Positions 36,265-48,113 are shown, counted from the first letter of the stretch. The stretch is DNA of 64,000 nucleotides from Pseudophaeomoniella oleicola (GCA_003868215.1 QWDQ01000013.1:310001-374000); one strand, 5' to 3'. Translations and numbers: made by a program. The notes: a model not told the origin generated them from the sequence alone.

Positions 36265-37222
36265 GAATGTTGGTCCAGGTGGTGAGACCTTTCTCCGGAC
36301 GTCTCTGTTGTTGTGCGTCTTGTGTAGCATTGTGCCTGAGGCGGTGAAGCCGTAATCGTACGTTGTTTATCGGAGATGCAACTGGGTACGAAATGGGCCG
36401 AATAGAAAGATCTCAGTTCGTACTTCCAACAATAATAATATGCAATGCAAAAATATCATCAAACATTACTCATAGACGGTCATGTGTAGGTAGTACAGAT
36501 GTTTGTTATCAACGTTAAGCGGTAATTAGGTATGAAGTGCAAGTGATGCACAGGTAACGATGTCTGACCCCGAAACACTTTTCCTTTTTGGGCGTGCGAG
36601 TATACAACGGCCTTGTCACCCAAACAACCGCCGTGCCCCGTATCTTTTTCCCTTTTCCCGGGCCACACACATCATCTTTAGTGGGAACCAATCATAACCG
36701 CCGCCTGTGACTTTTCTTCCGAGTATGTTTCCGCCATCGCCATCGCCATCGCCATCGATAATAACTTAGTGAGGTTTTCCAGCCTGGATACAGTAGCGCG
36801 TGAGGTGCTTCTTACTATGTATAATCTTCATCGTCTCCATCTTCCGCTGTGTTGGAAAGGATTTGCCCATGGATCGCGTTCATTTACCTGATTGGTGTTG
36901 GACTCAGGTACCTTTACCTACCTGACGAGCTGATAACTGATTGGAACTTTCGGCGTATATCGATCCCCTAACCAGATCGGCCCGAAACCCCACCGTCAAC
37001 CTTTTCTAGAATATCAGGCCACTCGATGTTACAGCCACAGTAAGATAGAAGAAATTCGATATCTTGGTTATGTTCTTGGCTTAGAAACAAGGGATATTAC
37101 TCACTTTAGATGGCGATGCCCCTCATGATGTCTTCCTACTTAGGGAAGACCCTCTACCCTAGGTGCCTTAAACGTCGGAGAGAACGTTCAATTGTCCTGG
37201 CGACACATTTTCCTCAGAAAAT
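36265..37222. promoter_or_regulatory. Divergent promoter between LIM gene and MCT-type transporter
   Basis: Shared upstream DNA of two divergent genes. A (CGCCAT)n run lies at 36732-36757, and GGTACCTTTACCTACCTGA-like sequence near 36907. No coding sequence is supported. Confidence 0.5.
36732..36757. repeat. (CGCCAT)n hexamer repeat
   Basis: Just over four perfect copies of CGCCAT in a divergent promoter region. Confidence 0.9.
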
Positions 37223-39214
37223 ATGGCCGACGATATAGCAGAAATGATGGCTGAAGAAGGCCCAGTGGACAATGTGATACCATCCAATGATTTCCCGCCA
37301 GCCGGCATGGGGGGTCTTGAGTTGGAGCGTAAATTGACCGCGATTGATCGCGAAGAAACACAATCCTTACAGCTCGAGAAGACCAAAACAGACATACCTC
37401 CAGATGGGGGATATGGTTGGGTTTGCGTTGCGTGCGCGTGGTTCATCAATGCCCACACCTGGGGTGTTAATGCGGTACGTTTGTCCAATTCCAGTTCACC
37501 TCCCCAAGTTCTAGGTCTCGAGCTACTGGACATTACCGTCATCATGTCCTGCTCTGTAGGCCTCTCTATGGTTTCCAACCTCGCTCAGTGACAACGCCCT
37601 GTTACTTGGCATTACCTTTCATTCCAAATATCTCTTTTCGTCCTCTCCACCACTAGGTTTAGCTGCGTATATGTCGATGTCGGTCGGTAGTGGGAATCAA
37701 TGCAATGTCACATCAGCTCGGCTGCTCATTGAGAGCATTGGCGATGCGGTCTAATGCGGCCACAACCCTGAAACCGAAGTGCGCAGAGGCGGAGTTGCAT
37801 GCTTGAGCTGTTGCTGACTCTATCATAGACGTATGGAGTCTTCCTCAGTTACTACCTCTCCCACGATTATTTCAAAGGTACTTCGTACTTAGCGTACGCG
37901 TTTGTTGGAGGCCTTTCGATATCTATGGCAGTCTTCATTGCTCCGGTCGCCACATGGACTGTCTTCAAGTTTGGAACCCGGACCTGTTTACACATCGGCA
38001 TCTTCCTTCAGACTTTGTCGCTTATAACAGCTTCGTTCTCTCATCAAGAATACCAGTTGATCTTGACACAAGGAGTGTGCTTTGGCGTTGGGATGGGTTT
38101 CGTTTTCGTCGGGTCCATCGGTGTCGTACCTCAGTGGTTCTCCAAGCGACGAAGTCTTGCGACTGCCATTGCTGCATCCGGCTCCGGAGCTGGTGGATTA
38201 GCGTACTCATTAGCCACTTCAGCCATAATAGACAAGTACGGTCTGCCGTGGGCCTACAGACTCCTCGGAATCTTGTCGTGCGTCTGCAATTTAGTTGCTT
38301 CAAACATCCTACGAGATCGAAATGCCGCTATTGGAAGCAAAATCAAACCTTTCGACTGGAAGTTACTCAAGAGGCCAGAATTCATTCTCCACCAAGGTTG
38401 GACGTTCTTCACGATGCTGGGTTACATCGTAATCCTCTTCTCACTTCCTGCTTATGCACAGAGTATAGGCCTCTCGGCCCGGCAAGGTTCCATAGTCGGG
38501 GCCATACTCAACGCCGGTCAGATGGTCGGTCGATCTCTCACAGGACTGGCATCCGACCGATACGGACGCCTGAACGTCTGCAGTTTCGCCACCTTCCTCT
38601 GCGCCATATTCTGCATCGTATTCTGGATCCCCGCCAAAAGCATGGGTCTCCTCACCTTTTTCGCCGTCATCGGCGGCTCCGTCTGCGGCACCTTCTGGAG
38701 CGTCGTCGCCCCCGTCACGGCCGAAGTCGTCGGCATCCGCGAACTTCCCGGTGGCTTGAGCATGACGTGGCTCTGCATGACTCTCCCCACGACTTTCGCC
38801 GAAGTCATCGCTCTAGAACTGCGCCGACCGGGAAGCGACAATGTGTTCCTGCATGTCCAGATCTTCACCGCGTTCATGTACATCGCCGCAAGCCTTTGTA
38901 TGTGGATGGTGCGCACATGGAAGGTCGGCGAAATCGAACAGATCGCTCGCCTGCGCCAGGAATTACCAACAACAGTACACCATAACCATCACCATCATCC
39001 TGGGGTAGTAGTAATCCACCACCCATCTGCTCGAACAGCCAACAACAACGAAACCAGCACCACCGACAAACCCGCCGCACTCACATCCGTATCCGTACCT
39101 ACTCCCACACCCACACCTACACCTACACACACCCTAGCACCACCGAAGCCCCAACAACCCTCCTGGCTATCCAAAGACTTTCTACGCCGTCTCATCATAA
39201 TTCAGCACGTCTGA
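37223..39214 (+). CDS. MFS monocarboxylate-type transporter
   Basis: Exons 37223-37474 and 37829-39214 (545 residues). After a hydrophilic N-terminus comes PDGGYGWVCVACAWFINAHTWG, the hallmark opening of fungal MCT-type (SLC16-like) porters, then TYGVFLSYYL supplied by exon 2. About twelve membrane spans follow, with SGSGAGGL and DRYGR loop motifs. The 354-nt intron is long for this locus; its ends are good and it must be removed because TM1 is otherwise broken. The C-terminal cytoplasmic tail is His-rich and carries a PTPTPTPT run. Substrates of fungal members include monocarboxylates, but transported molecules are often unknown and none can be assigned here. It diverges from the LIM gene. 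Confidence 0.88.
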
Positions 39215-39712
39215 ATTTCTGTTTTTAACAATCTAGACATTTCTTTCTGCCGCGGTGTGGAGCATATATAGATTATAGATTTTGATAGATGTGATTTAGA
39301 TGGAAACGGAAAAGCAATTTCTTGTTAGCGGGTTTCTCAACTTTTCACTACTGGCTCTCTCAAGCAAATTTGAAGCAAGCGGTAGGGAGGAGGAGGAGCA
39401 TTTATAGATTATAGATTATAGATTATAGATTATAGAAATAGAAATAGAAGGGCGATCGATGGATAGGGAAAATTGAAAAGCGATTCTCTCTCTCTCTCTC
39501 TGTTTCTCAACCACCAAGCAAAACTCTTCCCATTCATTGAAAATTTAATAACAAAGAAAGAAAAAAAAGGAAGGACCCCAAAACAGGAATAGAAACGGTC
39601 TCTGAGAGGAAGACGGACGGTTATTATTACACAATGATATATATATATTGATATTGATATTGATATTCGTAAAGAATGTGCAAATAATACTAACTAAATG
39701 ACTACTACTAAA
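39215..39712. other. Intergenic with simple repeats
   Basis: Spacer between convergent genes. It contains a 7-bp TATAGAT repeat at 39403-39435 (nearly five copies), a TC-run at about 39485-39502 and a TGATAT repeat at about 39648-39668. No gene. Confidence 0.7.
39403..39435. repeat. TATAGAT heptamer tandem repeat
   Basis: Four full and one partial copy of TATAGAT; a shorter related run is found near 39265-39280. Confidence 0.88.
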
Positions 39713-40820
39713 TCACACGACACCACCACAGCTGCAGAATACGACGACGGTGGTAGTGCTGAAGTACAACAACATCAGACTTAAAGATGATGAGGAGAAC
39801 GAAAGATAGCGAAGGGAGAAAGGAGGAGATACAGAAGAGGAGGCGGAAGAAGTGCTGTTGATCCCGTTGCCGTTTGTGCCCGTGTTACTGCTGGTACTGC
39901 TGGTAGATGGTGACGATGAAGAAGAAGAAGAAGAGGATGATGGTGGGGTTCCGAGACCGTTGCCTCCACTACCGCTACTGCTGCTGCTGCTGCTACTTCC
40001 ACTTCCGCTGGTGACAACACCACCGCCGAGATACGGTTGCGTCGGTGGAGGATTGATGCTCGACGCGATGAGCGACGGGTCGAGGAGTTGGTTCTCGAGC
40101 AGTGCGCAGTCGATGCGTGAGTTGCTGGGACTACCAGTCGGACCGGGCGATGGATTGTCAGAAGAGGAGGTTGATGGTTCCGAGGGGATTTCGTTGGTGA
40201 CGCTGATGGGCAGGTCGAAGACGGTGTAGAAATCCGAGGAGTTTAGGCGGAAGGATTGGTGGATTGAAATGTTGTAGGAGCCGCGAGAGGATGAGGAAGA
40301 GGAAGAAGAAGGTTGACCGTTGCCGACGAGGCAGGATGGCCAGAGCCAGTTGACGTGTTTGACCGTGCTGGAGGGTTCTTGGGTGAGGATATCCGTGAGA
40401 GGGGAAGAGGCGGTGGCGGAGGTTGAGGCGTTGGAGATGGTGAAGTTGCGGTTCGTTGTGTAGGATGTTAGGAAGATGGTTATGTTGTGGATTAATGTGG
40501 GGGATGAGGAGGGGTTGTTGGGGAAAGGGAGTTGGCCGTTGCCCGTGATGTCGAGGGCGATCTGGAGGAAATCTAGAGAGAGCACAAGTTGTGAGCAGAA
40601 AAGACATGAGGAAGACTGGAAGAGAAAGCTGATGCTTACCTCCTCCTTCCGGTGTGAAAGGTTGCGGTGCATCGACGATCACGAGCCCCGGTGTATAGAC
40701 TTGACCACCTATAATCGTAAAATTGCCAGCATTGTTGTTGTCATCGCTGCTGCTACTCGCAATGACTAGTGGCACCGCGAACAGTGCAAACACATGCAAG
40801 GTCCGATCGAGCGACCACAT
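39713..40820 (-). CDS. Secreted Ser-rich protein, probably cell-surface/GPI type
   Basis: Exons 40820-40640 and 40572-39713 (346 residues; 67-nt intron). The N-terminus MWSLDRTLHVFALFAVPLVIAS is a good signal peptide. A conserved-looking ectodomain follows (FTIIGGQVYTPGLVIVDAPQPFTPEGGDFLQIALDITG-type sequence, about residues 33-75, joined across the intron), with many N-x-S/T sites. The second half is Ser/Gly low complexity, ending in a hydrophobic tail (LSLMLLYFSTTTVVVFC), which suits a GPI-attachment signal preceded by small residues. I recognise this as a fungal extracellular protein pattern but know no function. The Ser-rich region is encoded by TCT/TCC/AGC-like runs, so its length may vary among strains. 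Confidence 0.78.
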
Positions 40821-42018
40821 CGCTTTCAGCAGGACGAACGTCGACCAGTGATCTCGGATGATGAATAGCCTCGGGATCAGAACAGAACCGAATCAAAGGC
40901 GCGATTTTGTCAAGACCGCATAACCCAGCTTGAACAAGACAATCTCAAGAATATTTCACTCAGTGTCCTTAGTCCGACACTGTCAGCAGTCCGAATGGCC
41001 AATAGCACCAGAACTTCCCAGCAGTAACCTTGGCTGGCGTACGGTATAGACTCGACCGAGGAAAAAGCGACAGCGAACGAAACGATTCTCTACAAATTGA
41101 ATAGAATTAAACCGCAAACCCCAGTGAACAACAAAAGAAGAGCTTCATAATCTCAAATCAAAAAGCACACGATGGAAAAGAAAAGTCATCGGTCATATCG
41201 CAAAGATGGGTTTATGGTAATTAGCTGTGGCTGTCCGTGTCGGCGGCGAACAAATTGGTTAAGAAGGACAGGGCAGTGAGTTGACTTATACCCCAAGATA
41301 CGTACGTACACACCAACACCACCAGCACAGTCAAAGTAACCAATCAATCATAACGAGAACAATATCCTACCACTTTATTGAATCATGACGATTTCATCTC
41401 TTCTCTCTCCTTCGATTGGTTGCGTCTGGCTCGATTGTACACATATATTATTACCTTAATTAATTGCGCTCGCATTAATCAAGAAGAGAAAGAGAAGCGG
41501 GGGAGAGGGCCCTCGTTTGAGGGAAATCGTGAGACGCGAGATGAATTTTAGTGACAGGGATTAATATAATATATATCATTATATATTGGGGGAAGAGAGA
41601 CGAGAGACGAGAGAGGACGGAGAAGACAGGGGTTGTTAATCGGCCTTTTCTTCCGACTTGGGTTTAGCGGTGGGATCAAGAGGGAAAGAGGGGAGAAGCT
41701 GTCAGAAACCGGATTGGAAATGAGAGATCTAGATTGTGTGTATTCAAGGCTTAGATGGTGGAGGAGGTCTATATCAGGTAGGTATGATAAGTGTTGTACA
41801 GCTCGTGGCTGAGGTGGGGGGAGGGGGTAAAGAGATGAAAGAAAGTCATAGGCTGGAATGAGGAATGTCGCTCATGAATCTTTGCTTGGACGGTATCATG
41901 TATGTTACAGATTATGGCTTGTGATAATAGATCTTCTGGGCAGTAACGGAACATGTTGGTGAATATGCTGATACCCGCAGTGAAGTGAATCTATAATGCG
42001 ACCGACCGGTCCAGACAT
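40821..42018. other. Intergenic between secreted-protein gene and TRM8
   Basis: Promoter of the secreted-protein gene on the left and TRM8 3' flank on the right. AT-rich with purine-rich tracts near 41480-41620. No supported gene. Confidence 0.6.
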
Positions 42019-43428
42019 TTACGGCCACTCAGGATCGTCTTTCCTTCTCCATACATAGATGAATTTCTTGCCTCCATTCCTTGTCACTTTCTTAGCCTCC
42101 TCGGTTTCTTCGCTCATGATGCGCACACACGGATCTGTGGCGAGTTCTTCTTCCGGTACTCGCTCGAACAGCTCTTCTACCCCCGCTACGGCACCCATGT
42201 CATCCCCTTCATCCTCCTCATCTTCCACCTGCTCTTCATCTTCCTCTTGACCCTCATCTACAACCAACTTCCGCTTCGGACCATCGAAGCATTTGGCCAT
42301 CCATAGCGAAAGCTCTTCGACATCGGTAATAGTGTACACCAGGCCACTCCCACGCTTTAGTACGTAGGCATACTCTGCGCATAAACTCCGCGAGACGATT
42401 CTAGCCTTGTGCTTCCGTTGCTTGAAGTGCGGATCTGGAAAGCATAAGAATATCTTGCTGAGAGATGCTTTGGGGAAATACTGCGGCAGAAATTTCATGC
42501 TGTTGGTTCGTAGAGCGGAGATGTTTGAGTATGGTGGTGGAGTATCAGAGGTAGATGTTGGCGACGGAAGGTTTTGGGCCCGAAGGGCAGAGATACGCGA
42601 GGTTACATAGCTAAGGACCTGGTTACGAAGCTCCATTCCTAGCATCAATGTATCCGGAAACACGGGTGAGAGAGCTATAAGTAATCCCCCAAAACCACAT
42701 CCAATGTCTGCAATCTCGACCTGTTTCTTGGATCGTGGTTGAACGTCTGAGAAGGTCTCCTCTGAACTGTTTTCTAGGTCCGCTGTAAAATAAGGGTAGT
42801 GCAGTGACCAGTCCATGTTGTCTGGTGAATCAGGGCTATATGAGAAAACATGTCAGCTTGAATCCCATCAGAGGTGAGATAGAATGAAGACATGACTGTA
42901 AGGGAAAGAGATCCCTGTAGACTGCTCTGCCGGGCTGTATGGTATTCATGATGTTGCCAAATCATCCGAACCGAGCGTGTAAGGGTAGAGAAAGAGCTTG
43001 TGGATTTGACGGTCCAGCATAACGTGGAGTACACGGTAGGCTTCATTGAAAGCCGGCCATGTTGGCCAGACGTGTAAGGTGCCAGAATCTGCCAAGCCCA
43101 AGGTCTTCCGTCCTCCATCCAACAGGGGTACTTTACCAACCCACCATCCATCTCCCCGTCAAATACCAGCAGATACCTCAAAACGCAAAAGCTCGAAAAG
43201 GACTGAGTCAGAGAAAGTGAAGCCCACTTACTAGATAAGTGCATGATCGGAGAATGGATTTGCATGAGCACGCTGCCGATAAAATTTCTTCTTCGGCAAT
43301 TCCACCTTCTTTGACGACGCTTTGCCATTGCTCCCGTTCTTATCAGCGGTGACTGTGGACTGTAGAGCGGCTTCTTGAGCCTTTTGATAGGCCTCGCGCT
43401 TCTGACGCTTGTTCGGAGGGCCTGTCAT
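42019..43428 (-). CDS. TRM8: tRNA (guanine-N7)-methyltransferase catalytic subunit
   Basis: Exons 43428-43232 and 42835-42019 (337 residues). The junction produces [28 protein letters not shown], quoted in parts: [10 protein letters not shown] and MDWSLHYP are Trm8 hallmarks. The SAM-binding loop IADIGCGFGGLL follows, then LGMELRNQV, FLPQYFPKASLSKIFLCFPDPHFK with the catalytic-region Asp-Pro, and a C-terminal WRRKDDPEW. With Trm82 it forms m7G46 in tRNA. An acidic insert rich in Glu and Asp (about 225-250) precedes the last helix. The 396-nt intron is unusually long for this window; an unrelated frame is open across it, judged a coincidence. Very secure call. Confidence 0.95.
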
Positions 43429-43984
43429 GGTGGTGATATGTGCGTAGAGTAGAGCGAGGTGGGTGATGTTACAAATGGATGAGGGTTGAATGGTACGTAG
43501 AGATTATATACTCGGGTCTCATATGATTATTGGCACCGTCTTTGAGACTTTGGATGTAGAATCAAGTCAAACATTGGCTCGTGATATGGATTGAGAGAAC
43601 AATATCTCAATCGACGACACTTTCATACGCGAAGGAAAACGAAAACTTGCGATTAAGTGATTGGTGCTTATCGATAAGACTGCCAATTCTTGACGCCGCT
43701 TTTGGGACGTCCCACTCGACTCAGCCAGGACATGTTCGACATCCATTCAACTGGTGTCTTATATGTACTACACAATTACGAGAAAGCAAGCTAGGTCTGG
43801 AGACTTCTCATAGACCGTGTCTTCATAAGAGTCATGAGCACATCTGAAAGAAACCTCTCATTCAGCGATTGTGATCAATCAACCCGAAGAGAGCAAACCT
43901 AGAGTCGAACATGGACTTCGTCAAAGTCATCATCGGCATCGTATAGTCTCAATACACCTCGGAGCCCATGTACCCAAACCGAAT
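43429..43984. other. Intergenic upstream of TRM8
   Basis: No gene seen; contains the TRM8 promoter and the 3' flank of the 3-hydroxyanthranilate dioxygenase gene. Confidence 0.6.
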
Positions 43985-44720
43985 CTACTCCGGTGGAAAT
44001 CTCGGTGGTTGCTCAACATCACCCGGCCCTGGCTTCGACTCGTTCACCGTCCCACATTTCTTACACGTCCTCGCATCCAGATCCGCCTCGAAAGCCAACA
44101 CCCCCGCCTTCACCTGCGTCCCCAAATCATCGCAGTGAAACGCTGCCTCGTGGACGATTTCCTTGCAACCCTTGCAGTACCACCGCAATCTGTCCAGTGA
44201 CTCCGCTGGTCGAGGCTGCTCGAGCACCACGCCGATGGTATCCGCGAATCGGACTGGATTGTGCGGCACGTTTCCGGGGAGGAGGAAGAGGGAGTTCTCG
44301 TGGATGGCGATGTCGACGAAACGGTGTGGCGTGGTGGTCGTGTCGATCGTTTTGAGCAGCATGGAGCCTTTATGCTGGTAGAAGAACTCCGGCGTTCTGG
44401 GAAGGTCGTCAGGTATGAGTCTTATAGCATGCGAACAAGAAAAAGGAAGAACACATGATTGAAACGCACTCATTGATATGATAATCCGTCCGCGCATTCG
44501 GTCCGCCGACCACCATGACCGTCAATCCCGCCGTGAGCGGATTGGCCGGGTGGTAGACGCAGTAGTTGTTGATCGGTGGCTTCAACTTGTCCGCATTCTG
44601 TTCGACCCTGCAGCAGGAAGATCAATCCTCTGTTGCGTAGAGAGCACGAATCAAGGAGGTATGTATGTATGTATGATGAACGTACCATTTCGGAAGATTC
44701 AACGGCATCCCCATCGCCAT
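43985..44720 (-). CDS. BNA1: 3-hydroxyanthranilate 3,4-dioxygenase
   Basis: Exons 44720-44686, 44607-44470 and 44396-43985 (194 residues). Splicing restores [19 protein letters not shown], the iron-binding core: His55, Glu61 and the later His103 in [12 protein letters not shown]. Arg51 and Arg107 correspond to substrate-binding arginines. The C-terminal rubredoxin-like cysteines CKGC and CKKC are present, as in bacterial and fungal enzymes. It opens 3-hydroxyanthranilate to 2-amino-3-carboxymuconate semialdehyde (ACMS), which cyclises to quinolinate for NAD synthesis or is decarboxylated by ACMSD, encoded about 6 kb away. Whether this is the sole housekeeping copy or a catabolic duplicate cannot be told from the window. 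The three ATGs at codons 1, 3 and 5 are all possible starts. Confidence 0.95.
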
Positions 44721-45597
44721 GGTCAAGGACCTCGAGTTAGTTGGCTCTTGACTGTTAATATAAACCAAGTTCCTTTTGTCCTTTTCTTCTTTTTTTTTCT
44801 GATAAGAAATCAGCGACGACTATGAGCGATAAATAAAAGTACCAAACAAAACAAAGAGCATGTGTATATGTTTGTATATTCCTCCGTAGGTACTAATAAG
44901 TATCAAGAAATAAATCTAACTCACGTTGTTCCTTGCACGATTTCTAGACAGTACGGTATCCTCCGTCCTATTCCGAATGTTCGGCAGTCAAAGAAAACGA
45001 TAAGCCTAGGTACTCTACCAATACCACATCATACATAACCCCCCCTCCCCTCCATTTCCCTATCCTTCGCTACGATAGCTTACGTACCTCCCCGAGTCAA
45101 GTTGATTTGGACAGAAACCGGTTACCCACCCGCCGTCTTCCTGCTTGACTTGGCTTGGTGATTGGATTGAATTGGATTGGATCGGATCGCTTCCGATCGA
45201 TGAATCGATGCGTTGCTTACTTCGGATGGGAATCCAGACCCAGACCCAGACCAACCACACTGCTGAATCGCGTTCTCTTCCGTTGATGAGTGAGTAAAAA
45301 GTACGAGGGAGGAGGTAAAGTAGAAGGAGGTGGGTAGATGATGGGTAAAATTATGGACTATTTAGTAAAATCCGATTTTGGTTCTGGGGCGATCTTTCGA
45401 AGGTAGGGAATAGGATGGGCGGGTTTTCGATTTCAAGGGTACGTACTTGTGATGGTATATATTCTACGCCCTGGTATGGCTGAGATGGTAGTTCTTTCTG
45501 GTCTATGGTATACTGCATATTTTTTACGACTTTGAAAGTGACACTGACTGCCTTGCCTGCGTAATCTATATAGGTAGATAGTTTGATTTCCATTCAA
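44721..45597. other. Intergenic upstream of 3-hydroxyanthranilate dioxygenase
   Basis: Holds the dioxygenase promoter and the 3' flank of the GH1 gene. T-run at about 44789-44799. A GGATTGAATTGGATTGGATCGGAT-type imperfect repeat lies near 45160-45190. No gene supported. Confidence 0.6.
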
Positions 45598-47448
45598 TCA
45601 CATCTTCCTCGACTCATAAAAGTCCACATAATCAAAAAACGACTTTTTATATTGCCTCGTCTGATCCGTCCGGTTTACGAGCTGCATCCCGAACTGTGGC
45701 GCATAACTCCCCGTCTCCCAATTATCGACAAAACTCCACGCGAACGCACCAATCACGTTCACGCCGTCTTCCCAGATCGCTTTGAGCATCTCGTTGAGGT
45801 TGCTGAGCATGTAGACGCTGCGGTAGGTGTCGAAGCGTTGGTTGGCCAGGGGGGCGGTGCTTTCGCCGAGGATGGGGAAGCCGAATTCGGAGGCGATGAT
45901 GGGTTTGTGGTAGGTGGTCCAGAGGTAGGAGAGGTAGGTGCGGAGGTAGGTGGGCGTGTTGTGTGCCCAGGCGAAGCCGCCGTAGCCGACGGCCCAGCCG
46001 GTTTGGGTTAGGGTTGAGGTTGAGACACAGCCTGGGTATGATGGGTTGGAGGCGTTGTTGAGACAGGCTTCCAATCCGCCCACTGCAGGGGTGATTACGT
46101 TGATCGTATATGGGTCAATTCCGAAGACGTCGGCAGTGTTGTTCATGTAAGCGAGATCCTCCGCGGTCAAGGGAACGTAGTCGGCGATTGTCTTCTTGTA
46201 GTTCTCTGGGTAGTCGAGGCCAAGGTATAACGGATTAGCAATGGCCCCGAGGTGAAAGTCGTTGTACCACTGCGCCGCCGCGACCGACGTCTCGTTGTGG
46301 GGATCCAGAGGCACGCCGAAATTATCAATGAACTTCAGGGCAATCGTGCCTGTGGCGTTGAGCTCCTCCCGGTAGAAATGTGCGAGACGAGCGTGGGACT
46401 TGATGACGGTGTAGATGGACTTGCCGTTGACAGAATCCAGAAAAGGCTCGTTGTAGGTAAACCAGATCGGCACGCGGTCGGCGTAATGTGTCAAGAGGAT
46501 CTTCCCGTAGTTGACGAAGGCATCTTCGAACGTCTCGTTTTGAAAGCCACCGTTATGGAAACCGAAGCCATTTGGTGGGACGTAATTCACCATGCTGAGA
46601 TTCCCAGCGAAGAAAGACAGAGGAGAATCCAGATGCCACATTGCAGCAACAGGGACCATGCCCTTCTCAATTACAAAATTGATGAGATCATCGTAGTGTT
46701 GAATGCCCTGAATGTTGATGGGTGTGCCAGGTAAAGCAAATGGCAAAATCCGAGACCACGATATGCTGAAGTAGTAGTATTTCACGCCCATGGCTGCGAT
46801 CCGTTCGATGTCTTGCTTGTACAGGTAGTAATTCTCATTGGCGACATGCATACTTTCCGGGCCGACATTTTCTTGCTGCATTGGCGATTTCCCTTCCATC
46901 GCTGTTGCACCCTCTATCTGCATGGCCGAGCCCGCAACACCTAGCATGAAGTTTTTGGGAAACCTGTAGCAGTCGGTCGGACCATAGTAATTTGGGGGTG
47001 GCAAGACAAGCTCGCTGGCTGCAACGGGAGTCGGACTGACAGTTGTGGTATACAGCTGTGTCGACGTCGTCCAGTTGACAATATGGGCATTCTCCCACAA
47101 TGCTGTCCATGCCGCCTGACCGTATGGATCAGCTATGTCCGTCGGCCTGACCGTTGCATTGCGATCCCAACTACCCCATGTCGTCGAGGAGATGTTGGCT
47201 ATGAAGTGGCTCAACTCTGGGTACGGCCGGGCATAGGTTGACGTCACCGTTGGCTTAGGAACCGAGGTGGCATATCTCACAGTCTCGGTCTGTGTCCAAG
47301 AGAACGGCTTCATATAGTAAGAAGGCTCAGTGAGAGCAACATCGCTTGCTTTGCAGCTCGGCCTCGGGACTGGACCCGATGTGGTGATGTAGACCTGCTG
47401 GGCACTCGAGAGTGCAACGCATAGCACAACGACCAGTTGGAGCAACAT
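45598..47448 (-). CDS. Secreted GH1 family beta-glucosidase-like protein
   Basis: Single exon, 616 residues from MLLQLVVVLCVALSSAQQ, a clear signal peptide; the frame opens earlier but without ATG. GH1 features: NFMLGVAGSAMQIEGA, ISWSRILPFALPG, the acid/base Glu in WFTYNEPFLDS, and the nucleophile Glu in IIASEFGFPI, then GAFAWSFVDNWETGSYAPQFGMQLV. Most GH1 enzymes have ITENG around the nucleophile; the fungal extracellular subgroup uses EFGFP, as here. It likely removes beta-linked glucose from oligosaccharides or plant glycosides outside the cell. About 150 residues of Thr/Ser/Pro-rich sequence precede the domain. Upstream is an MFS sugar-type transporter in the same orientation, which could take up released sugar or aglycone. 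Confidence 0.9.
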   Translation of the reverse strand: MLLQLVVVLCVALSSAQQVYITTSGPVPRPSCKASDVALTEPSYYMKPFSWTQTETVRYATSVPKPTVTSTYARPYPELSHFIANISSTTWGSWDRNATVRPTDIADPYGQAAWTALWENAHIVNWTTSTQLYTTTVSPTPVAASELVLPPPNYYGPTDCYRFPKNFMLGVAGSAMQIEGATAMEGKSPMQQENVGPESMHVANENYYLYKQDIERIAAMGVKYYYFSISWSRILPFALPGTPINIQGIQHYDDLINFVIEKGMVPVAAMWHLDSPLSFFAGNLSMVNYVPPNGFGFHNGGFQNETFEDAFVNYGKILLTHYADRVPIWFTYNEPFLDSVNGKSIYTVIKSHARLAHFYREELNATGTIALKFIDNFGVPLDPHNETSVAAAQWYNDFHLGAIANPLYLGLDYPENYKKTIADYVPLTAEDLAYMNNTADVFGIDPYTINVITPAVGGLEACLNNASNPSYPGCVSTSTLTQTGWAVGYGGFAWAHNTPTYLRTYLSYLWTTYHKPIIASEFGFPILGESTAPLANQRFDTYRSVYMLSNLNEMLKAIWEDGVNVIGAFAWSFVDNWETGSYAPQFGMQLVNRTDQTRQYKKSFFDYVDFYESRKM

Positions 47449-48113
47449 GACGAGACGAGTGAAGGTCTCTGATCGGTATCTCCATTTTGACACTATGGCC
47501 TGGCGTGGTCCTGAGCTCTTTATGCATCTTCTTCGCCTGGGTCGAGGACGAGAGAGCCTGTTGCAGATCCCCAGGAGGAGTGGATTTGTTTACTGCAATG
47601 GCCAAGAGACGTTATCTGAGAGATTAGGTCCGCTCCACCACAAGTGGGGCTGGAAGATGTGCCGGTGTAGATTTGTAAGGCTTCATGAGGATTCGGATAC
47701 GTCCGTCAGCCATTATCAGGCAGGGCCAAGTAGTAGAGATTGGCCGAGTGAGCGCTTCCGCCCCAGAGCGATTAGCTCAACTACCCATGCTACAGATAGA
47801 CGCTACTATCGAGTGCATAATCGATCGTTCTTTCACACAGTGCTAGAAACAGGCGATAGATCGGTCGTGTAAGATGGTTCAATAGAGATCAGGGCCCTGA
47901 AATTACTATATCTCCGTCATGCATATTTGTGGATTTGACCAAACGTGGACGGTGCATTTTAAGCTACTTGGGTACATTAAGGAACAAAGATAGGAGGTAT
48001 CAGAATTCAGGTCAGATCTTTCATTGGAAACCCACGAACTTCCAACTACTCTCTAACCGCAATACTCTCACACCGTACGTGACATGCCTTTTTTCTACTC
48101 AATTGAGTGCTCA
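47449..48113. other. Intergenic between MFS gene and GH1 gene
   Basis: GH1 promoter next to the MFS 3' flank. No coding sequence recognised. Confidence 0.6.

Noticed and set aside
42774-43328. 184-codon minus-strand frame spanning the TRM8 intron
   Set aside because: Overlaps TRM8 coding sequence in another frame; no domain; TRM8 splicing restores conserved motifs exactly.
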